Below are positions 1 to 5,706 of a stretch of DNA of 15,681 nt, piece by piece; position 1 is the first letter of the stretch, and each line of letters starts with the position of its first letter. Source of the stretch: Treponema sp. GTDB taxonomy: Bacteria; Spirochaetota; Spirochaetia; Treponematales; Breznakiellaceae. The translations under genes were made by a program, and so were the position numbers. The notes under the pieces were generated by a model. The model saw only the letters and a program-made list of their open reading frames with translations. It searched no databases and had not been told where the DNA came from. Location: positions 1 through 15,681 of the forward strand of contig JAITSE010000081.1 of the NCBI GenBank assembly GCA_031288005.1. The letters are read 5' to 3'.

Positions 1-12
1 TTTTCCGCTCAT
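1..12 (-). CDS. First codons of a leftward gene leaving the window (partial)
   Basis: On the minus strand an ATG lies at 12-10, preceded by a strong purine-rich ribosome binding site (AAGGAGAAGGA, 24-14, with AAGGAG ending six bases before the ATG). Only Met-Ser-Gly-Lys is visible, so no product can be named. The arrangement makes 13-442 a divergent intergenic region shared with apt. An AT-rich TATATAAA stretch near 38-45 could serve as its -10 region. Confidence rests only on the quality of the Shine-Dalgarno/ATG pair. Confidence 0.5.
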
Positions 13-47
13 TTCCTTCTCCTTACAAGTAAACAAATTTATATATT

Positions 48-215
48 CCGCTTGTAGAACGCTTTATTCGGCCTGCAAAATTCTTTATTCGGCCTGCAAA
101 ATTCTTTATTCGGCCTGCAAAATTCTTTATTCGGCCTGCAAAATTCTTTGTCCGGCTTGCAAAATTCTTTGTCCGGCCTGCAAAATTCTTTGTCCGGCTT
201 ACAAAATTCTTTGTC
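48..215. repeat. Tandem array of eight 21-bp repeats
   Basis: Eight head-to-tail 21-bp units run 48-68, 69-89, 90-110, 111-131, 132-152, 153-173, 174-194 and 195-215. The consensus is CGGCCTGCAAAATTCTTT followed by ATT in the left units and GTC in the right units. The 48-68 unit is the most diverged; 69-131 holds three identical units. The right half alternates CGGCCTG and CGGCTT, suggesting duplication of two-unit blocks. There are no unique spacers, so it is not CRISPR. Each unit carries an AAAATT tract at two-helical-turn spacing, which could give phased bending or a stacked protein-binding array. The minus strand stays open through the array (about 99 codons, a seven-residue RxKNFAG-like repeat), but no start signal supports a protein. 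Confidence 0.95.
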
Positions 216-225
216 CGGCGCCTAG

Positions 226-374
226 AACCAGCCCGTAAAAAACGTGCGGGGAGTTTTGCGTCATAAGCAGCCTCCACGCGGCCCAAAGGGACGCACTGCC
301 ATAACAGCCCGCAAAACTCCAAGAGACCCTGCGGGTCTCAGACCGCGCAGCGGTCTCAAACCAGCCCGTAAAAA
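226..374. repeat. 149-bp element with 16-bp direct and 11-bp inverted repeats
   Basis: The 16-base sequence AACCAGCCCGTAAAAA occurs at 226-241 and again at 359-374. Between the copies an 11-bp perfect inverted pair (GGAGTTTTGCG at 250-260, CGCAAAACTCC at 310-320) encloses 49 bp. A degenerate third copy, CAGCCCGCAAAAC, overlaps the right inverted arm. Two triloop palindromes follow at 323-356. The right direct repeat abuts the -35 box of the apt promoter. It may be a small non-autonomous insertion or a mosaic of intergenic repeats; no transposase is nearby. Confidence 0.7.
323..356. repeat. Two adjacent palindromes with TGC and GCA triloops
   Basis: GAGACCC-TGC-GGGTCTC (323-339) is followed directly by AGACCGC-GCA-GCGGTCT (340-356). 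Both are perfect 7-bp stems with a three-base loop, and the loops are reverse complements of each other. No T-run follows on either strand, so these are not typical terminators. The same architecture recurs at 13435-13449, 13535-13551 and 14016-14028. Confidence 0.8.
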
Positions 375-375
375 C

Positions 376-404
376 TTGACAGATACATTCTTGACCGCTA
401 AAAT
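376..404 (+). promoter_or_regulatory. Sigma70-type promoter for the apt cluster
   Basis: A perfect -35 hexamer TTGACA (376-381) is separated by 17 bp from TAAAAT (399-404), five of six bases matching the -10 consensus. Transcription should start near 411, giving a leader of about 30 nt before the apt ATG. It is the best-formed promoter in the window and should drive apt and the three close-packed genes after it. Confidence 0.85.
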
Positions 405-442
405 CTAAATGTTGAAGCGCCAACAAACAGGAGTCAATTTAT

Positions 443-976
443 ATGGGCGAAAAATTCGATCTTGATTCATATATCAGGAGGGTTCCGGATTTTCCAAAGC
501 CGGGGGTGCTTTTCTACGACATAACCAGCATCTTAATCCACCCCGCGGCATTCCGCTACTGCATAGATTCCATGATGGAGATTTACAAGGACAGCCGGCT
601 TGACGCTGTGGCCGCCATTGAAGCCCGGGGCTTTCTTTTCGCGGCGCCCTTTGCCGTCAGCATGGGCATCCCCCTCCTCCTCATCCGCAAGAAGGGCAAG
701 CTGCCGGGCAGGAAACTTGCCAAAGCTTATGACCTTGAATACGCCCGGGCGGAAATTGAAATTCATCCTGGAGACGTCCCCAGGGACGGGAAAGTCCTCC
801 TTCTGGACGATCTGATAGCTACAGGCGGCACCCTGCGGGCGGCCCGGGAACTCATCACGGCTTCAGGAGGGAACGTTACGAACATTTTCGGCGTGGTGGG
901 CCTTCCATTCATGAATTTCAGGAAAGCCCTTGGGGACATAGATATAAAGACCCTCATTGAATACGATTCGGAGTAA
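443..976 (+). CDS. apt: Adenine phosphoribosyltransferase
   Basis: Cytoplasmic purine-salvage enzyme that makes AMP and pyrophosphate from adenine and PRPP. The 177-residue product matches the usual family length (about 170-180). Visible family motifs are FPKPGVLFYDITS near residues 17-29, EARGF at 60-64, the RKKGKLPG loop at 82-89, and the PRPP-binding signature VLLLDDLIATGGT at 118-130. The ATG at 443 has AGGAG at 429-433 with nine-base spacing. It is first in a rightward cluster under the promoter at 376-404; the next start follows 23 bp after the stop. Nothing is truncated or missing. Confidence 0.97.
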   Translation: MGEKFDLDSYIRRVPDFPKPGVLFYDITSILIHPAAFRYCIDSMMEIYKDSRLDAVAAIEARGFLFAAPFAVSMGIPLLLIRKKGKLPGRKLAKAYDLEYARAEIEIHPGDVPRDGKVLLLDDLIATGGTLRAARELITASGGNVTNIFGVVGLPFMNFRKALGDIDIKTLIEYDSE

Positions 977-999
977 AGCGTTTTACCTGGAGTGCAATT

Positions 1000-2097
1000 A
1001 TGGCGAAAGATAAAAAAAAATATCTCTACCCTGCCGGCTTTTTGCTTCTCATTGTTTATTTCTTTGCCGCCTCAAGGCCCGTTCCGCCTGAAACAGTTCT
1101 TAGGCCCCAATGGATCGTTTCTCTTGAGTCAGGCTATCCGCTCTTTTTTGAAGGCGAGTCCGCGCCTGAGCCTGATGAAGACGAGGGGCGGCCTCTGCCG
1201 TTTATCCTGGGGAACCGCTTCGGCTATTTCAACCGGGACGGCGGCTTTGACATGAACAGGACGGCTAGAGGGAATGCGGCGATTTCTGAAAACTATTGGA
1301 CCGAGTACGAAGCCGCGCCCAGCAGCCTTGAAATCAGAGAACTCCTTAATGAGGCGCCGCTGAAAATTCTTGAGCCGCGGGGTTATCCTTTTTTTATGGA
1401 CAAGCGCATCTTCATCATCAGCGAAGAACAGAATTCCCTGACGGCCCTGGACAGCGGGGGAAACAGCCTGTGGACTTATGATTTTGCCGCCCCGCTTACC
1501 GATGTGGACGCCGCCGCCGGTCTCGTCCTTACGGGCTCGCTTGACGGGGTGGTCAACCTGCTGGATATGTCAGGCCGCCGCGTCTTTTCTTTTGAGATAG
1601 GAGGCTCCCGGTATTCCGCGGTCTACGGCTGCCGCATTTCCCGGGACGGATCAAAACTGGCGCTTGTTGCGGGCTTTGACGATCAGCGCTTCCTGCTCAT
1701 GGAAAAAATTGGGGATTCTTATAAAGTAGCTTACCATGAATTCTTTTCAGGCGGCTTCCGCAGGCCGGTCCATATTTCCTTCATAGACAATGACAGATGG
1801 GTTGTTTTTGAAAGCGAAGGACTGCTCGTTCTATACAATATAGGCGCCAGGGATTCTATAAAACTTCCCCTTGAGGGAAACATCATCGCCCTGGACGGTT
1901 CGGGAGCGGACAAGCTGCTCTTTGCCCTTACTTCCCTTTCGCCGCGAAAGAAACAGCTTGTGGAAATACGGCTGCCAGGCGAAATTATTATGAAGGCCCC
2001 TTTCTCAAGCGAAAACGCCTTTCTTGCCCGGCGGGGACGGCGGCTTTACCTTGGGGGGGGAGGCGCCCTGGCGTCTTTATCCCTGAGCAGCCGCTGA
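1000..2097 (+). CDS. Membrane-anchored beta-propeller (PQQ/WD40-like) protein, function unknown
   Basis: The 365-residue product starts with a lysine-rich stretch followed by one hydrophobic segment (about residues 9-24, YPAGFLLLIVYFFAAS), so it is probably exported and anchored or cleaved. The rest is built of short strands typical of PQQ-like or WD40-like propellers: SLTALDSGGNSLWTYD, VLTGSLDGVVNLLDMSGR, ISRDGSKLALVAGFDD and similar blades spanning about 125-360. No catalytic residues are recognised; a binding or scaffold role is inferred from the fold. GGAG sits just before the ATG at 1000. It follows apt by 23 bp and precedes the M23-like gene by 45 bp, so co-transcription is likely. A G8 run at 2053-2060 near the end could slip. 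Confidence 0.75.
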   Translation: MAKDKKKYLYPAGFLLLIVYFFAASRPVPPETVLRPQWIVSLESGYPLFFEGESAPEPDEDEGRPLPFILGNRFGYFNRDGGFDMNRTARGNAAISENYWTEYEAAPSSLEIRELLNEAPLKILEPRGYPFFMDKRIFIISEEQNSLTALDSGGNSLWTYDFAAPLTDVDAAAGLVLTGSLDGVVNLLDMSGRRVFSFEIGGSRYSAVYGCRISRDGSKLALVAGFDDQRFLLMEKIGDSYKVAYHEFFSGGFRRPVHISFIDNDRWVVFESEGLLVLYNIGARDSIKLPLEGNIIALDGSGADKLLFALTSLSPRKKQLVEIRLPGEIIMKAPFSSENAFLARRGRRLYLGGGGALASLSLSSR

Positions 2098-2142
2098 AAG
2101 CGGCAATGGGCAAAAACTACGGCAAAGGGAGTATGGGCTAAA

Positions 2143-3048
2143 ATGAAAAAGCAAAGTAAAAAGCGATGGGCGCTTCTCTGCCTGGGGATTATTATGGAAA
2201 TTGCTCCCGGGATTGTTCCGCCTCAATCCCGCGCTCTTTTGGCAATGGACTGGCCTCAAGCGGCCGCGGCCATATCAGCGAATTTCGGCGCCAATGACAG
2301 AGGGCTGCCCTGTTTGTTCACCGTTTTTGAGAGCGAAGATCCTGTGAGGGCTTCAGGAGAGGGAGAGCTTATATTTATGAGCGCGCCGGGCGGCGCTTCC
2401 CGCATTCCATCCCCCCTGGGCGCATGGATGGCTTTGGATCATGGGGACGGCCTTATCAGCATCTACGGCCATCTGGAAAATCCTTCCCCGGTTCCGGTCC
2501 CAAATCATCCTGAGCAGGGCAGGGTCATCGCCGCGGCGGGGCAGTCGGGCTGGTCAAACAGAAAAGGCTTTTCCTTTGCTCTTTTCGACCGCAAAGAGAG
2601 GCGGTGGATCAACCCTTCCATGATTTTAAGCCATCTTCCTGATACTATGGCGCCGGTCTTTCATTCGGCGGAGCTTATAGACTCAGAAGGCCGGGTTTTT
2701 AACCTTGGGACGGCAAAGAATATAAGCCAGGGGCGCTATACCCTTTTTGTCCACGCCTCTGATACTATGCTCACCGCCCAGGAGCCTCAAATTGCGCCTT
2801 ACAGCATACTTTATTCCGTAAACGGCCAGGAAGCCGGGGAACTGGCCTTTGGAACCTATTCGGCAAGGGACGGCGCGCTTATGACGCCCAGGAACGGCCT
2901 GGTTTCTGTCCGCCAGGTCTACGGGCGCTACCCGTCCTTTGAAGCAGGGGAACTGTGGTTTACCCGCGGGCAGTCGATTCTTGAAATCATAGTCATGGAT
3001 ATTTCGGGAAATTCCCGGAACGCTGTATTCAGGCTTCAGGTTGATTAA
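2143..3048 (+). CDS. Exported M23/LytM-like protein lacking catalytic ligands
   Basis: The 301-residue product has a basic, hydrophobic N-terminus resembling a signal sequence (about 1-30). A region near residues 65-165 aligns with the M23 (LytM) fold: VRASGEGELIF for the first strand pair, ALDHGDGLISIYGHLENP for the HGxGxxxxYxHL block, AAGQSG for the GxxG turn, and GFSFALFD...INP where active enzymes read GPHLHFE...NP. Both His of the HxH motif are replaced (by Ser and Ala) and the upstream HxxxD ligand pair is absent. It is therefore probably a non-catalytic LytM domain, as in activators of cell-wall amidases. The C-terminal ~135 residues look like an Ig/Big-type beta domain. The start has AGGGAG at 2126-2131. 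The stop overlaps the next gene by 8 bp. Confidence 0.8.
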   Translation: MKKQSKKRWALLCLGIIMEIAPGIVPPQSRALLAMDWPQAAAAISANFGANDRGLPCLFTVFESEDPVRASGEGELIFMSAPGGASRIPSPLGAWMALDHGDGLISIYGHLENPSPVPVPNHPEQGRVIAAAGQSGWSNRKGFSFALFDRKERRWINPSMILSHLPDTMAPVFHSAELIDSEGRVFNLGTAKNISQGRYTLFVHASDTMLTAQEPQIAPYSILYSVNGQEAGELAFGTYSARDGALMTPRNGLVSVRQVYGRYPSFEAGELWFTRGQSILEIIVMDISGNSRNAVFRLQVD

Positions 3049-3901
3049 AACCTGGTCCACTCCTCCTGCCTCCCAGGAAGAACGTCTCGTCCCATGCGCT
3101 GTATGCGGCGGCTTCCGCTTTGTAAAACATTTTTCCTGCGGGGATTTCGGCTATGTCCGCTGCGCCCGCTGCGGCTTGGTTCAGATAAACCCCCAGCCCG
3201 TTCCCGCAGCGGTGCGGCGCCGCTACCGTGAAGCGCATGGGTCTGACTACCTTTCATACGAATTGGCCAACGAGGATGCCTTCCTGCGGCTCCAGAAACT
3301 GGCCCTGCGGGACTCAGGCTTCTTTGAGTCACAAAAGGATTATGCCGCGGCCGGGAAAGCGCCGAAAGTCCTTGACATAGGCTGCGCTACAGGCGCCCTT
3401 CTTGCGTTTCTTGAGGGACAGGGATGGAAGGCCGTGGGAATCGAAATCTCCACTCCCCAGGCCGAATACGCCCGGCTGAAACGGGGGCTTGATGTCAGGA
3501 CTCTGCCCCTGGAGGAAAACCGTTTTCCAGAGCACAGCTTTCAGGCGGTCTGGGCTTCGCACCTAATCGAGCATCTGAACGATCCCGCGGCTATGGTCCG
3601 GGAACTCAGCCGCATTTTGGCGCCGGGCGGTTTTTTTTATGTAACCACTCCGAACATAGAGGGATTCCAGGCCCGGCTCCTTGGCCCGCGTTGGCGCTCC
3701 GCCATTTTTGACCACCTCTACCTCTTTTCGGTAAAGACCCTTCACTCTTTGCTCAGGCAAAACGGCTTCACGATAGAAAAGACCTTAACCTGGGGCGGCC
3801 TTGCCGCCGGCCTTGTCCCGCCGGGAATAAAAGTCTGGGCTGACCGGGCCGCAAAAAAGTTTAATGCCGGGGACGTGATGATAGTGAAGGCGGGGAAATG
3901 A
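3041..3901 (+). CDS. Class I SAM-dependent methyltransferase with N-terminal zinc ribbon
   Basis: A 286-residue protein. A CxxC...CxxC zinc ribbon occupies residues 19-44 (C19, C22, C41, C44). The Rossmann methyltransferase domain follows: motif I VLDIGCATGALL at 110-121, the acidic loop AVGIEIS at 131-137, and WASHLIEHLNDP at 171-182 as in Methyltransf_11/23 proteins. Zinc-ribbon methyltransferases of this type act on varied small molecules or sugars; the substrate cannot be told here. The only usable in-frame start upstream of the cysteines is TTG at 3041, with AGG at 3031-3033. It overlaps the preceding stop by 8 bp, which implies translational coupling. It ends just before a shared terminator. 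Confidence 0.88.
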   Translation: MIKTWSTPPASQEERLVPCAVCGGFRFVKHFSCGDFGYVRCARCGLVQINPQPVPAAVRRRYREAHGSDYLSYELANEDAFLRLQKLALRDSGFFESQKDYAAAGKAPKVLDIGCATGALLAFLEGQGWKAVGIEISTPQAEYARLKRGLDVRTLPLEENRFPEHSFQAVWASHLIEHLNDPAAMVRELSRILAPGGFFYVTTPNIEGFQARLLGPRWRSAIFDHLYLFSVKTLHSLLRQNGFTIEKTLTWGGLAAGLVPPGIKVWADRAAKKFNAGDVMIVKAGK

Positions 3902-3903
3902 AG

Positions 3904-3932
3904 AACCCCGCTCTAAATTGCGGGGCTTTCTT
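3904..3932. terminator. Bidirectional rho-independent terminator
   Basis: CCCCGC (3906-3911) pairs with GCGGGG (3920-3925) around an 8-nt loop, flanked by AAGAA on the left and CTTTCTT on the right, so both strands read a GC stem followed by a T-rich stretch. It lies between the rightward methyltransferase stop (3901) and the leftward aldolase stop (3937) and can serve both convergent units. Confidence 0.8.
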
Positions 3933-3936
3933 AAGG

Positions 3937-4905
3937 CTACTTTTTTTTCTGCACCAGATGCACCGCAAAGCCCGCTATCTCGTCTCTGAGGTAGACGGCG
4001 ATCACCTCGCCCCCTGCGCCGATTTTGGCGCTTTCATCGTTAAAGACCGCTCCCCGGCGCTCCAGATAGGCCTTGGCCCGAATGAGACTGTTTACGGCAA
4101 TTGCGATGTGGCCGTTTTTTCCAAGATATGGGGACTTCATGATCTCCACCCCGTCGCCGGCGAAAACCGAAGAATTTCCGTCTTTGGGGGCAAAGCCGAA
4201 AAGAGCTTCAAATAGGCCGGCAGCTTTAAGGGCTTCCCCCGCGTTTTGAGTGTTGATTCCCACGTGGGCCAGGGAGAAGCCCATAATGCCGCGCAGGGCT
4301 TCCCTGCACAGGGCGGCGACGCCTTCATAATTTCCTGAGTTGATGAGATCCGCTCCTGCCATCCAGGATCCGCCGCAGGCCAGAACCTTATCGAATGCAA
4401 GGTAGGAGGCGATATTGGAAGCGTTGATTCCCCCGGTTGGTATAAAGCGGACCTGGGGAAAGGGGCCTGACAGGGCTTTTATATAGTCCAGGCCGCCTGC
4501 CTGCTCCGCGGGAAAGAACTTGAGATCTGTGAGGCCGGCTTCCAGGGCGATTTCAAGGTCTGAAGGAGTCGAACAGCCGGGGAATATGGGGATGCCTTTC
4601 TCCCGGCAGCGCTCCACTGTTTTGGGGTTATATCCGGGGCTTACGGCAAAGACCGCTCCGGCGTCCACGGCCCGGTCAACATGGCTTGGCGTAAGGACTG
4701 TCCCCGCGCCAGCAAGAATATCCGGGACTTCAGCCCTGATGCGGCGTATGGCTTCCTCAGCCTGGGCGGTGCGGAAAGTGATCTCAGCGCAGGGAATACC
4801 ACCCGCGATGAGGGCGCGGGCAAGAGGGACCGCCCGGTCTGGGTCGTCGATCTTTATGACCGGGATTATACCGATTTTTTTAAGCGATTCAGCAATAGTT
4901 TCCAT
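3937..4905 (-). CDS. eda: KDPG/KHG aldolase fused to a C-terminal VOC-like domain
   Basis: Residues 1-208 are a complete class I KDPG/KHG aldolase, which cleaves 2-keto-3-deoxy-6-phosphogluconate to pyruvate and glyceraldehyde 3-phosphate (or 4-hydroxy-2-oxoglutarate to pyruvate and glyoxylate). Visible are EITFRT at 41-46 (catalytic Glu41), the Schiff-base lysine in DLKFFPAEQAGG (Lys129), and the phosphate-binding PTGGI at 156-160. The usual family length is about 210. The extra 110 residues (210-322) have the paired strands of glyoxalase/VOC proteins: LAHVGINTQNAGEALKAAGLF and GHIAIAVNSLIRAKAYLERRG, with His214, His266 and His316 as possible metal ligands. The role of the added domain is unknown. 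ATG at 4905 is preceded by GGAG at 4919-4916. It is a single leftward gene, divergent from the HAD phosphatase. Confidence 0.9.
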   Translation of the reverse strand: METIAESLKKIGIIPVIKIDDPDRAVPLARALIAGGIPCAEITFRTAQAEEAIRRIRAEVPDILAGAGTVLTPSHVDRAVDAGAVFAVSPGYNPKTVERCREKGIPIFPGCSTPSDLEIALEAGLTDLKFFPAEQAGGLDYIKALSGPFPQVRFIPTGGINASNIASYLAFDKVLACGGSWMAGADLINSGNYEGVAALCREALRGIMGFSLAHVGINTQNAGEALKAAGLFEALFGFAPKDGNSSVFAGDGVEIMKSPYLGKNGHIAIAVNSLIRAKAYLERRGAVFNDESAKIGAGGEVIAVYLRDEIAGFAVHLVQKKK

Positions 4906-4925
4906 AAAATAACAGCTCCATTGGG

Positions 4926-4941
4926 TATAAAATATTTTATA
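4926..4941. promoter_or_regulatory. 16-bp perfect palindrome in a divergent promoter region
   Basis: TATAAAATATTTTATA reads identically on both strands and lies midway between the divergent aldolase and HAD phosphatase starts. Either half provides a TATAAA-like -10 element, so it may be the core of overlapping divergent promoters or an operator. No clear -35 boxes can be assigned. Confidence 0.5.
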
Positions 4942-4986
4942 TAGTACAGCGGACGGAAAATTGATACAATGGGAATCAGGGCTTGC

Positions 4987-5655
4987 ATGAAATTTACCTG
5001 TGTCATCTTTGATCTGGACGGAACTCTAGCTGATACCTTGGACGATATAGCCTTTTCAATGAACCGCGCTCTTGAAGCCAATGGGTTTCCGCCGCTAAGA
5101 CGGGAAGCCTGCGCCGCCATGACAGGCTGGGGCATAAAGCGCCTTGCTTCTCTGGCCCTGCCGCCTGACGCCGCCCGGGATGAAAAGACTGTGGAAACCG
5201 TAGCCGGCTGCGCCGCCCGGTTCTACGAGGAAGCTCCTCTGGTTTATTCAAGGCCGTACCCCGGCATTCAGGAACTCCTTTTGGAACTTAAGCGGCGGCG
5301 CGTAAAAACCGCTGTCCTCACGAACAAACCCGATCCCGCGGCGCGGCTTGTCGTGGAGGGGCTTTTCCCGCCGAGGTCCTTCGACGCCGTCCGGGGAGAA
5401 ACGCCAGGACTTCCCAGAAAGCCGGATCCATCCGCCGTGTGGGAGCTTCTTATGGAACTCGGCCGCGCTCCCCGGGACGCCGTATTCGCCGGGGACTCGG
5501 AAATTGACATAGAGACCGCCCGGGCCGCCGGGTGCTGCGCCCTGGGAGTAAGCTGGGGTTTCCGGGGCAGGGAAGCCCTGGAAAAAGCCGGGGCTCCGCG
5601 CATTATCGACAGCCCAGATGAACTTTTAAGCCTTATCATTGAAACCAAAATGTAA
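4987..5655 (+). CDS. HAD-superfamily phosphatase, phosphoglycolate phosphatase-like
   Basis: A 222-residue HAD hydrolase resembling Gph, which dephosphorylates 2-phosphoglycolate. Motif I is FDLDGTLADT (nucleophile Asp9, general acid Asp11), motif II is VLTNK (Thr112), the motif III lysine is in PRKPDP (Lys145), and motif IV is AGDSEID (Asp170, Asp174). A helical cap lies between about residues 18 and 90. The substrate is uncertain because relatives also act on pyrophosphate or other small phosphates. I chose ATG 4987 because AGGG at 4978-4981 is well placed and family members begin this way; ATG 4969 in the same frame would add six residues. The gene precedes the inserted methyltransferase by about 50 bp. 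Confidence 0.9.
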   Translation: MKFTCVIFDLDGTLADTLDDIAFSMNRALEANGFPPLRREACAAMTGWGIKRLASLALPPDAARDEKTVETVAGCAARFYEEAPLVYSRPYPGIQELLLELKRRRVKTAVLTNKPDPAARLVVEGLFPPRSFDAVRGETPGLPRKPDPSAVWELLMELGRAPRDAVFAGDSEIDIETARAAGCCALGVSWGFRGREALEKAGAPRIIDSPDELLSLIIETKM

Positions 5656-5664
5656 ACCGCCCTG

Positions 5665-5680
5665 GGCGGGGCAATACGGA
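5665..5680. repeat. Left copy of 16-bp direct repeat flanking the methyltransferase gene
   Basis: GGCGGGGCAATACGGA here matches GGCGGGGCAATGCGGA at 7555-7570 in 15 of 16 positions. The pair brackets the AT-rich gene 5707-7455. The left copy also overlaps a short CCGCCC-T-GGGCGG palindrome (5657-5669) with no T-run. Confidence 0.75.
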
Positions 5681-5706
5681 AACTTCAGATGGAGGAATAT
5701 GTTTTC

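Noticed and set aside
48..215. CRISPR array
   Set aside because: Units are contiguous with no unique spacers and no cas genes are present.
23..322. Minus-strand frame of 99 codons with RxKNFAG repeats
   Set aside because: It stays open only because the DNA repeat is 21 bp; no ribosome binding site and the upstream part is the inverted-repeat element.
4520..4912. Plus-strand frame of 130 codons
   Set aside because: Antisense shadow of the KDPG aldolase.
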